From contig CAMYPM010000009.1 in assembly GCA_947290775.1 (NCBI GenBank), positions 1 through 64,000 of the forward strand: 64,000 bases of DNA, in the 5' to 3' direction. A program made the position numbers and the translations under genes. The notes under the pieces were generated by a model that had not been told where the DNA came from, searched no databases, and saw only the letters and a program-made list of their open reading frames with translations. Source of the DNA: an uncultured Bacteroidales bacterium. Its GTDB lineage: Bacteria; Bacteroidota; Bacteroidia; Bacteroidales; Porphyromonadaceae. Positions within the stretch are counted from its first letter, which is position 1. The number at the start of each line of letters is the position of its first letter. Shown one piece after another: positions 48,574 through 55,719 of the stretch.

Positions 48574-49380
48574 TCACTCGGCTTGATGCTCCTCGCTTGA
48601 GCTGAGCTTTCGGACAATCTCTCGTTCTCTGTCGGATAGCTCCCAGTACGTAGGTAGCTCCTTTGGGGCGTTCTGTAGTATCTTGGCGATTCGGTTGCTG
48701 ATGATGAAGCCTGCGCCGTAGAGGCTTTTGCCGACCTTGCGTTGGCTATCCAATGCTCGTATGAAGTGCGTCTCCTCCCTTGGAATTCGTAGGCTTACCC
48801 CTCGGTCGACGTACTTGCAGAGTGCGGCTCCTGTGACCACGTTGGGTGTGTACTCGTATCGTGGCTTTGATTTTGGAGCTTTCACAGCCTGCTGCGCCTC
48901 CTTGACCCTACGAGTTAGCTCGGGTGCAAGTATGAGAGCGGTGTTTCCAAATAGATTTGAAGCGAAGCTCGTTTTTACTCTCGCTCCGTTGTGGTATATG
49001 ATTTCACAATTGGCAACAATGCTTGTAAGCCTTGCCCCGCCTGAGCTTAGCAAAGTAAGTGCAGGAGCAAAGAGGAAAAATGGCACGCCTCGTTCTAAGT
49101 AGAAACGATTAATCTCTGCGAGTATGCTGAATGGTGGGTTGTCTATCACAACTGCATTTGAGTAGTCCTCCGCCTTGTAGTCTCCACCCGGATAAAATGG
49201 GCGTACAATGCGAAGCTCTCTAATCTCTGGCACTTCCTCCAGCACCCACTGCTTAACTGCTTCGTACACTTCGGGCGGTGTGTAGCAGTCGTCTGTGGTC
49301 TTCTTGGGTTTGAATTTCTCCACGAAGAGTTTGTATTCCTCGGGTTCTCCGTCTGTGTCGTGCTGTATGTTGTCGTTCAT
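48574..49380 (-). CDS. Phage DNA N6-adenine methyltransferase-like protein
   Basis: The start at 49380 (MNDNIQHDTDGEPEEYKLFV) gives 268 aa; an upstream open frame of 109 codons overlaps the metallopeptidase gene and is rejected. Marks are TTDDCYTPPEVYEAVKQWV, IVRPFYPGGDYKAEDY and the methyltransferase motif IV VVIDNPPFSIL (NPPF), then FFLFAPALTLL. Phages use such enzymes to protect DNA from restriction. A typical SAM-binding FxGxG motif is not obvious, so activity is uncertain. Confidence 0.75.
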   Translation of the reverse strand: MNDNIQHDTDGEPEEYKLFVEKFKPKKTTDDCYTPPEVYEAVKQWVLEEVPEIRELRIVRPFYPGGDYKAEDYSNAVVIDNPPFSILAEINRFYLERGVPFFLFAPALTLLSSGGARLTSIVANCEIIYHNGARVKTSFASNLFGNTALILAPELTRRVKEAQQAVKAPKSKPRYEYTPNVVTGAALCKYVDRGVSLRIPREETHFIRALDSQRKVGKSLYGAGFIISNRIAKILQNAPKELPTYWELSDREREIVRKLSSSEEHQAE

Positions 49381-49391
49381 AGTGTTGTTGG

Positions 49392-49760
49392 CTATTTGGT
49401 TATTCGTTTTAGTGTTTCTCTTGTGAGGTACTCTAGTAGGTAGGTGTATGCTTCTTCGGTGTCCTCCGTGTGGGGTATGCCGACCTCTTGAAGGATGAAG
49501 TTCGTGGCGTGGCTCAGCTCGTGAATGAGTATAGCCCCGCTTCTTGGGTCTCGTGGTGGCGATGCGAGGTATATGATTACCGTATGCCCCGAGGTCATGA
49601 CTGTTAACCCTTCGGTGGGTGGTGCGACCTCCTCGATGACCTCTCTCGCTGTCGCCTTGTCTGAGTTCCGCTTGACGGCTTTGTATAGTCCCTTGCGGTC
49701 TCCCCAATAGATAAGTACGTCTGTCTTGTAGATTGGTATCTGTATGACTATCTCGTTCAT
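49392..49760 (-). CDS. Phage-associated HELSH metallopeptidase-like protein
   Basis: The 122-aa protein contains ILIHELSHATNFIL, a HExxH zinc motif, followed 20 residues later by an acidic helix (HTEDTEEAYTYLLEYL) that could give the third ligand. Small proteins of this type occur between head genes of Bacteroidetes Mu-like prophages. It lies 11 bp before the methyltransferase gene and is therefore part of the same phage operon. Confidence 0.65.
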   Translation of the reverse strand: MNEIVIQIPIYKTDVLIYWGDRKGLYKAVKRNSDKATAREVIEEVAPPTEGLTVMTSGHTVIIYLASPPRDPRSGAILIHELSHATNFILQEVGIPHTEDTEEAYTYLLEYLTRETLKRITK

Positions 49761-49806
49761 AGTGTTGTATTATTGGTTGTTAGTTTGCATCTTTTTTGCT
49801 TGGTGT

Positions 49807-49837
49807 TTTGTTATTGTTAGATTAGTTTGTATATTTG
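49807..49837 (+). promoter_or_regulatory. Promoter-like box 6
   Basis: TTTG at 49807-49810, 19 nt (TTATTGTTAGATTAGTTTG), then TATATTTG at 49830-49837: a perfect consensus, 22 bp before the 88-aa gene. Confidence 0.7.
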
Positions 49838-49859
49838 GTGCGGTTGAAACGAATACATT

Positions 49860-50126
49860 ATGAATAAGATAGATCCTTCTGTAATAGAGAGACTAAAGCC
49901 TATTGCGATACCAAAAAGTTGGGACATTATTGAGCGAGTTGGCTTTTTAATGAACGAAACTGTCTATCAACTTAGAAATAGTGCTATACCTGATGGGGCG
50001 AAAGTCGGGTATCCCCACCTTTACTTTGCAAATGGAGTTCCGTTGTCTCATGAGCAGGTTCTGTTGGTAATCAAACAAGATTTATTTCAAAGTGGAGGAG
50101 ATTGCACCCAAAAGATCATCCCTTAG
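49860..50126 (+). CDS. Small protein converging on the toxin gene, candidate immunity protein
   Basis: The 88-aa soluble protein (MNKIDPSVIERLKPIAIPKS to CTQKIIP) has a perfect promoter-like box upstream. Its 3' end overlaps the end of the MuF-toxin gene by 45 bp on the opposite strand. No family recognised. Position against an intact toxin makes it the best candidate for that toxin's immunity protein, although immunity genes normally follow the toxin on the same strand. Confidence 0.6.
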   Translation: MNKIDPSVIERLKPIAIPKSWDIIERVGFLMNETVYQLRNSAIPDGAKVGYPHLYFANGVPLSHEQVLLVIKQDLFQSGGDCTQKIIP

Positions 50127-51692
50127 GAGTAGTCTATCTACACGTAATAGCTGAATTTTTGAGCCCTTTATCATCTCTTTTACGATTCCTTCTAAAGATA
50201 GAAATGTGTCTCTCTGTGGGTCGTAAATGACTAATCCGTTGGCGGTTCTTTCAGCTGTCACGACATGTCCTAATTTTTTCGATATATCCCAGCCTATGTG
50301 GTATCGACTACCAATTGGCCGGGTTTGCTTTTCAATAGCTTTTATAATATCCTCCGGCTCTCCGCCTATCAAAGCTGTGAATTCGGGTGTTTTTCCCTTG
50401 GCTGTCATCCAGATGCTACGAGTGTCCTCTGACAGTAGTTTTGATATACTGCCCTTTTGTCCGTCAAAAATTAAAGCTGTAATATCATATCCTCTAAGTC
50501 TCATTTCGTGTACTACTACGCAGGAGGCGCAGTTCTCAATGTCTCGTAAGATGTTAGACTGTCCGTGGTCTGCTTCCTCAAAAGACATAACTTTTCCTCG
50601 CTTATACCCCGTAGTCTTATTTATCTCTTCAAAGTTTTTCATTTGAGCCTCAGAGAAGTTGTCGAGCGTCTTGTGATCGGCTAGAGCTACCTGCGCTTCT
50701 TTGGTTGCCTTGCGCCCTAGCTTATTGCCATATGTGCCTAGCTTTTGAGCTTCTATAGGTTGACGTTTGAATGTGGGGGTGAGAGTGCCGTCCTTGGCTA
50801 CCTTGTAGTTGTCACGCAGGTAGTATGGGAGCGTGCCGTTGCGTTGTGCGGAGGCAATGCGGTCGGTGTTGTTGGCGAGGTGTGCGGTGAAGTTGTCGGG
50901 CGGTGCTTTGACTGCGCCAATGGGTGGTATGCGTTCACCTCTCAGGAGGGCTTGTTGCCGTGCTTTGAAGGCTTGTGGCTTCTCGAGTATGGGTAGTGCG
51001 TGGCAGCGGCAGTGCGGATGCCAGCCGACAAACTTAAACTCTTTCGGGTACTTGCCTGCTAACTCCATGCAGAGGGGGCATACGTTGGGGTTCGTGCCTG
51101 AGACTTGCACTTCGTAGCCGAGTACGAAGTCTAAGGCTTGCCAGCGTTCGTGGTCGGCTGCGTGGTATGCCATGTTCGTTTCGGTTACGGCCAGTCGGCG
51201 TGCGTTGCGGAAGCTTGAGCGGTAGACGCCTTGGCCGGGGTGGTAGGCTTGAGCGGCTTTGGAGAGGCGGAGCTGTCCGTGTTCGTCTCGTACTCTGCGG
51301 AAAAGCTTGTCGGGGTGGCGGAGGTATTGCTTGAGCTCTGTAGCCAAACGGTCTGCCGGTGTGCCGTCTCGTAGGGCTATGTCGAGGGCTGTTTCTATTT
51401 CTTTGTAGAATGAGTCGGAGATGTGCCAAATGCGCTCTGATAGGTTCATGCCGCCTACGATGCGGTTGGCGATTTGCTGCACGGCTGCGGAGCGTTGAGC
51501 GTTGAGTGCTTGCCCGTAGTAGACGGCTAAGTCGGCCGCTTTGTCGGCTGAGAGTGCGTCTTCACGCTCTAATGAGTTGCGAATGGCGGTACTTGTTTGG
51601 CTTTTGAATTGGTCAAATAGTTGATCCATTCGCTTCTTGATGTGCGGATAGTCGGCAAAGCTGAAAGGCTTATCGCCTATTGGTTTGTCCAT
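50082..51692 (-). CDS. MuF head-morphogenesis protein with C-terminal papain-fold toxin domain
   Basis: The 536-aa protein (from ATG 51692) has two parts. Residues about 1-245 are Mu gpF/MuF-like: RRLAVTETNMAYHAADHERW, NVCPLCMELAGK and VGWHPHCRCHALPI. Residues about 350-536 look like a papain-fold toxin (Tox-PL): NCASC (Cys388/Cys391) with VVHEMRLRGYDITAL, His476 in LGHVVTA, and YDPQ (Asp491, Gln493). Phage-encoded MuF proteins with exchangeable toxin tails are known as MuF polymorphic toxins. The frame stays open and protein-like for 40 codons before the ATG, to 51812 (QYDRKHLNNLSELDRRIARL), so the native start is probably lost at the island junction. Confidence 0.8.
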   Translation of the reverse strand: MDKPIGDKPFSFADYPHIKKRMDQLFDQFKSQTSTAIRNSLEREDALSADKAADLAVYYGQALNAQRSAAVQQIANRIVGGMNLSERIWHISDSFYKEIETALDIALRDGTPADRLATELKQYLRHPDKLFRRVRDEHGQLRLSKAAQAYHPGQGVYRSSFRNARRLAVTETNMAYHAADHERWQALDFVLGYEVQVSGTNPNVCPLCMELAGKYPKEFKFVGWHPHCRCHALPILEKPQAFKARQQALLRGERIPPIGAVKAPPDNFTAHLANNTDRIASAQRNGTLPYYLRDNYKVAKDGTLTPTFKRQPIEAQKLGTYGNKLGRKATKEAQVALADHKTLDNFSEAQMKNFEEINKTTGYKRGKVMSFEEADHGQSNILRDIENCASCVVVHEMRLRGYDITALIFDGQKGSISKLLSEDTRSIWMTAKGKTPEFTALIGGEPEDIIKAIEKQTRPIGSRYHIGWDISKKLGHVVTAERTANGLVIYDPQRDTFLSLEGIVKEMIKGSKIQLLRVDRLLLRDDLLGAISSTLK

Positions 51693-51880
51693 GAGGATAC
51701 CCCAGCGGGCTATTTCGTTGATGGTTTGGTCAAATAGCCGTGCGATACGCCTATCCAGTTCGGATAGGTTGTTGAGGTGCTTTCGGTCGTACTGCCTTGG
51801 GGAATATAAACTTTAAGGATACACAGCTCCGTGATCACCGGTGCGTGCTGAAGAGAAACGATTTGTGTACCGTTTACATT

Positions 51881-51918
51881 AAAAAATGAAAGGGCTTGTC
51901 TCACGACTAACCCTTTCC
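51881..51918 (-). terminator. Terminator/attenuator at the right island edge
   Basis: On the minus strand GAAAGGG and CCCTTTC enclose a 16-nt loop, followed by ATTTTTTAATG. Together with the promoter 30 bp upstream it would give a transcript of about 65 nt. Confidence 0.75.
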
Positions 51919-51950
51919 AACCTTAAATCTAATACTATGAAAAACACACA

Positions 51951-51981
51951 CAAAGGTAACCATTTATTAGTAATATGCAAA
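51951..51981 (-). promoter_or_regulatory. Consensus promoter at the right island edge
   Basis: On the minus strand TTTG, 19 nt, then TACCTTTG: an exact Bacteroidetes promoter. It points into the phage island through the terminator at 51881-51918. The rest of the 410-bp gap (51982-52130) shows nothing else. Confidence 0.8.
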
Positions 51982-52130
51982 CCTTCCCTCCACATTTATA
52001 GTGATTGCATATTCCTCTTAGCTTTAGTATCGCACTATATCTGTTATGTTGGATTAAAATATGAATGGAATGAATAATATGCAGTACTCTGCTTTGCTTA
52101 AATATAGCAAATGAGGTTGCTCATTAGGCT

Positions 52131-52170
52131 ATATAAAAGAAGGAGTAGCCAATAGTAATTAGCTACTCCT
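52131..52170 (-). terminator. Terminator of the 2-oxoacid oxidoreductase operon
   Basis: AGGAGTAGC and GCTACTCCT form a 9-bp stem. On the minus strand it is followed by TCTTTTATAT. Confidence 0.8.
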
Positions 52171-52224
52171 ATCTTACCAGACGAAATTTCTCTATTCGTC
52201 TAATGTGTCGTAGTAGATTCGCTC

Positions 52225-52779
52225 TTATTCAGCAGCGTGAATCAACTTAATAGCTTCCATACCACGCTTAATAGCTTCCTCATTCAGAGGAATAAGCTTG
52301 TGGTGACGCTCGGGAAGAGATTTCTTAAGACCGGTAATAACGCTTTCGTACTTAACGAAAGGCACAAGCTTCAGCAGACCACCTAAGATGATCATATTGA
52401 ATAGCTTGTCATTACCCATCGCATTTGCGATTTCCGTAGCATCTACCTCGTAAATGTTGATATCCTTACGATCCGTAATAGTGTGGATACCATTAGGCTC
52501 GTAGATGAGAATACCATTCTTCTTTACGCGAGGAGCGAACTTGTCTAAAGAGGGCTGGTTCAGCGTAATAGCGATGTCGTAACTGTTCAGTACGGGAGAG
52601 CTTACTTTCTCGTCACTTACAATTACGGTCACATTGGACGTCCCACCACGTTGCTCGGGACCATAGGATGGCATCCAGCTCACTTCCTTGTCTTCCATCA
52701 TACCGGAGTATGCGATGGTCTTTCCCATAGAGAGGACGCCTTGTCCCCCAAATCCTGCTATAACAATTTCGTATGTCAT
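52225..52779 (-). CDS. 2-oxoacid:ferredoxin oxidoreductase, gamma subunit
   Basis: The 184-aa protein begins MTYEIVIAGFGGQGVLSMGK and has WMPSYGPEQRGGTSNVTVIV, both typical of the gamma subunit of 2-oxoglutarate/2-oxoisovalerate:ferredoxin oxidoreductases. The complex oxidatively decarboxylates a 2-oxoacid to its acyl-CoA and reduces ferredoxin. It is the last gene of the operon, 30 bp after the beta subunit gene. Confidence 0.92.
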   Translation of the reverse strand: MTYEIVIAGFGGQGVLSMGKTIAYSGMMEDKEVSWMPSYGPEQRGGTSNVTVIVSDEKVSSPVLNSYDIAITLNQPSLDKFAPRVKKNGILIYEPNGIHTITDRKDINIYEVDATEIANAMGNDKLFNMIILGGLLKLVPFVKYESVITGLKKSLPERHHKLIPLNEEAIKRGMEAIKLIHAAE

Positions 52780-52809
52780 TACAATTCCTATTTTATACGG
52801 TTATGGGCT

Positions 52810-53583
52810 TTATTCGTCCTTCAGATCGCCTAATTGATATTTGGCTGTCATATTTTCAACCATCCATTCATTGGCTTTTGCGGGGCTCATCTTCCAACCT
52901 GTGTTGCAAGTGGAGACAAACTCTACAACAGAAGTGCCTTTTCCGGCCATTGAGTTTTCAAAAGCCTTGCGAAGTGCTGTTTTAGCCTTACGAACAGCGC
53001 CTACGTTGTGTACTGATTGACGGGTTACATAGCAGGTACCATCCAACTCAGCAAGCAGCTTAGAAATAACGAATGGGTAGCCTTGCTTTTCTGCTTTACG
53101 TCCGTAGGGAGAAGTTGTCGTCTTCATACCCAGAAGCGTACAAGGACTCATCTGACCACCGGTCATACCATAAATGGCATTATTGATGAAGATAATAACG
53201 ATATTTTCTCCGCGGTTGCAAGCATGTAATGTTTCAGCCGTACCGATAGCCGAGAGGTCACCATCGCCTTGATAGGTGAATACGAGCTTTGTCGGGTTGA
53301 GACGTTTAGTAGCTGTAGCTAATGCAGGTGCACGACCGTGAGCAGCCTCCTGCCAATCTATATCGATGTAGTTGTAGGCGAATACAGAGCAACCTACGGG
53401 GGCAATACCGATAGAGTTCTCTGCCATGCCCATCTCGTCGATTACCTCTGCCACCAACTTATGTACTACGCCGTGACTACAGCCCGGGCAGTAGTGCATT
53501 GTATTATTATTAAGAAGCCGTGGCTTCTGATATACCAAGTTTTCAGGCTTGATAATTTCTTTAATGTCTATCGTTGTATCCAT
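52810..53583 (-). CDS. 2-oxoacid:ferredoxin oxidoreductase, beta (TPP-binding) subunit
   Basis: The 257-aa protein holds the thiamine-pyrophosphate site, with GDGDLSAIG followed by FINNAIYGMTGGQ, and the MHYCPGCSHGVVH cysteine segment. It pairs with the alpha subunit encoded upstream. TPP for this enzyme is made by the thi operon in the same window. The substrate may be 2-oxoglutarate or branched-chain 2-oxoacids. Confidence 0.93.
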   Translation of the reverse strand: MDTTIDIKEIIKPENLVYQKPRLLNNNTMHYCPGCSHGVVHKLVAEVIDEMGMAENSIGIAPVGCSVFAYNYIDIDWQEAAHGRAPALATATKRLNPTKLVFTYQGDGDLSAIGTAETLHACNRGENIVIIFINNAIYGMTGGQMSPCTLLGMKTTTSPYGRKAEKQGYPFVISKLLAELDGTCYVTRQSVHNVGAVRKAKTALRKAFENSMAGKGTSVVEFVSTCNTGWKMSPAKANEWMVENMTAKYQLGDLKDE

Positions 53584-53592
53584 AATAGTTAC

Positions 53593-53796
53593 TTATCGTT
53601 TATTGTGTCTAATGATGTAGCTTGCCACTCTTGCTATAAGGGCAACGCCTCCTACGTAGAGGAAAGCCCAAGGAGCTGTGTGTCGGGTGAGAAAGAAGAC
53701 AACTATCATGGCGAGAGCGAAAAGATAGAAGAGTATATCAGCTACTCTTGCCCATACAGCCCATTTATCCGTAGTCTTATTCTCGGGAAATCCCAT
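53593..53796 (-). CDS. Small two-helix membrane protein inside the oxidoreductase operon
   Basis: The 67-aa protein has two hydrophobic helices (VADILFYLFALAMIVVFFL and FLYVGGVALIARVASYII) with basic ends (RHNKR). It sits 9 bp before the beta subunit gene and 49 bp after the alpha gene. I do not recognise a named family. It may anchor the otherwise soluble complex to the membrane, which is inference only. Confidence 0.75.
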   Translation of the reverse strand: MGFPENKTTDKWAVWARVADILFYLFALAMIVVFFLTRHTAPWAFLYVGGVALIARVASYIIRHNKR

Positions 53797-53845
53797 AGCG
53801 CCTAATAATTACCCAATAGTAGTTCAGAGGTCAGCAACTATTATA

Positions 53846-54934
53846 TTAGTTCTTTTTATTGATGATCTTTTCTTTCAAAGCCTCTAGAACTTCTTCCGGA
53901 GAGAAGAGCATACCGCCCATACGTCCGTAGTGCTCTACTGGAACTCTGCCTTCGCAACCAATCTTAACGTCTTCAATCATCTGCCCGGCATTTAGCTCAA
54001 CAGAAAGCATTCCTTTGCTTGTCTTGGACAAACGTTGGATGGTATCATAGGGGAACGGCCAAAGCGTGATAGGACGTACAAGACCGATCTTGAGCCCTTC
54101 GGCACGACCTACTTGTACTACCTTCTGGCAGATACGAGCCGAAGAACCGAATGCGACAAGAATGTAATCAGCATCCTCGGTCATGTATTCTTCTACGCGT
54201 ACTTCGTTTTGCTCGATCTTACGGTATTTCTCTTGGAAGCGTTCGTTGTTGTGCTCCATCACCGCTGAGTCAAGCTCGAGTGATGTGATGATGTGACGCT
54301 TATCCTTCGTGGCACCTGTGGTAGCCCAAGGGCATTGTGCTTTGATCTCTTCATCTGTCCGACGAGGTTTGAAGTCGGGAAGAACTACCTTTTCCATCAT
54401 CTGGCCAATGATACCATCGGCAAGAATGACAGCCGGGTTACGATACTTAAATGCGAGTTCAATACCAAGGTCTACAAAGTCGACCATCTCCTGCACTGAA
54501 TTAGGAGCAAGTACGATCAGTCTGTAGTCACCGTGGCCACCGCCCTTAGTCATTTGGAAATAGTCAGCTTGGCTGGGCTGGATAGTACCTAATCCGGGAC
54601 CTCCACGCATTACATTTACGAGCAAAGCGGGCAGCTCAGCACCTGCGAGATAGCTGATTCCTTCCGCCATAAGGCTTATACCAGGGCTACTAGAGCTAGT
54701 CATTACCTTCTTTCCGGTAGCTGCACCTCCATAAACCATATTGATAGAAGCTACTTCACTCTCAGCCTGCAGTACAACCATGCCGGTCGTTTCTTCAGGA
54801 TTTTCAGTACTGAGCGTTTCCAGTACCTCAGATTGGGGAGTGATAGGGTAGCCAAAGTATCCGTCTATACCGGCACGAATTGCTGCGTGAGCAAGCGCCT
54901 CGTTGCCTTTCATTAGTTTTACTTCTTTCGCCAT
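53846..54934 (-). CDS. vorB: 2-oxoacid:ferredoxin oxidoreductase, alpha subunit (VorB type)
   Basis: The 362-aa protein begins MAKEVKLMKGNEALAHAAIR and has GYPITPQSEVLETLS, ESEVASINMVYGGAATG, SSSSPGISLM and GGHGDYRLIVLAP. It is commonly named 3-methyl-2-oxobutanoate dehydrogenase subunit VorB, but enzymes of this type in Bacteroidales may use 2-oxoglutarate. Substrate choice is not visible from sequence. Confidence 0.9.
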   Translation of the reverse strand: MAKEVKLMKGNEALAHAAIRAGIDGYFGYPITPQSEVLETLSTENPEETTGMVVLQAESEVASINMVYGGAATGKKVMTSSSSPGISLMAEGISYLAGAELPALLVNVMRGGPGLGTIQPSQADYFQMTKGGGHGDYRLIVLAPNSVQEMVDFVDLGIELAFKYRNPAVILADGIIGQMMEKVVLPDFKPRRTDEEIKAQCPWATTGATKDKRHIITSLELDSAVMEHNNERFQEKYRKIEQNEVRVEEYMTEDADYILVAFGSSARICQKVVQVGRAEGLKIGLVRPITLWPFPYDTIQRLSKTSKGMLSVELNAGQMIEDVKIGCEGRVPVEHYGRMGGMLFSPEEVLEALKEKIINKKN

Positions 54935-54972
54935 ATCGAGTTATTCTTTTTGTCTCTCTTACTTTCTTAGAT

Positions 54973-55200
54973 TTAAAGTTTTACCTTGTATACGGTAATG
55001 CAGCCATCCGGGCAAACCATACCACAGCTTGCACAGCCGATGCAGGCTTCCGGATTACTCATGTAGCAGTAATGATACCCTTTGTCATTCATCTCAGTCG
55101 GATGTAATGAAATGGTGTTGGTCGGACATGCTACAACGCACAAGTTGCAGCCTTTGCAACGCTGTTCGTTGACTACGATTGCTCCTCTTACTTTCGCCAT
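54973..55200 (-). CDS. 2x[4Fe-4S] ferredoxin-like subunit
   Basis: The 75-aa protein carries two cluster motifs: Cys15-x2-Cys18-x2-Cys21-x3-Cys25 (CKGCNLCVVACP) and Cys53-x2-Cys56-x2-Cys59-x3-Cys63 (CIGCASCGMVCP). It acts as the electron-carrying delta subunit of the oxidoreductase. It is the first gene of the operon, 38 bp before the alpha subunit gene. Confidence 0.94.
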   Translation of the reverse strand: MAKVRGAIVVNEQRCKGCNLCVVACPTNTISLHPTEMNDKGYHYCYMSNPEACIGCASCGMVCPDGCITVYKVKL

Positions 55201-55719
55201 ATTTTTCTCCTATTTTATATTTTGTATGTCTTTACTTTTTGCACGTAACCTAATGGTTATGCGTACGCTTCAAAGGTACAAAATCTTTTCCTTATACCCA
55301 CAAATTGCGATAGGCTTTTTTTATTGTATTAAAGAAGAATTCAATCTTGCTAAATGAAGATGGCAAAATGAGTGTTTTCTGCTCTTTTTGGGGTGTATTA
55401 TCAAGAGCAATACCAAAGAAACAGAGAATAGTGCGTAAAGAAGTCTACAGATAGGGTGTACTATACTAAAGAGACCTCGGCACAATACCTTATCTGCGGT
55501 ATTGAAATTGACAAGCGGACTCGCTTAAAGGAGGTAGGAGCTGTCCCCGAATTATATTTATAGGGTGTAAGGTATCTCAAAGCTTTCTGCAAAGCCTCCT
55601 TATGAAAAGGAAAGATTTTACAGCGTCAGACCTTTCTCCGCGGCTCATAGGTAGCACTTTGCTAACTAACCCGCTTAAAGTGCGCAGTCCAAATGGCTCG
55701 TGGAAAAATGAGACTGTTT
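55201..55719. other. Gene-free stretch between the oxidoreductase operon and the ROK kinase
   Basis: The 519 bp hold the minus-strand promoter of the oxidoreductase operon near 55271. From 55290 to 55719 I see no gene, repeat or clear RNA structure. Confidence 0.55.
55271..55278 (-). promoter_or_regulatory. -7 element of the oxidoreductase operon
   Basis: TACCTTTG on the minus strand. A TTTG lies 22 nt upstream, slightly more than the usual 19-21. Confidence 0.55.

Noticed and set aside
48574..49707. Longer 377-aa form of the methyltransferase
   Set aside because: The first 109 codons overlap the metallopeptidase gene and are Arg/His-rich nonsense. The ATG at 49380 begins the conserved sequence.
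51710..51904. 64-codon minus-strand frame across the island junction
   Set aside because: Its first part lies in the terminator hairpin and its last part is the MuF frame read out of phase. The MuF reading frame is the protein-like one.
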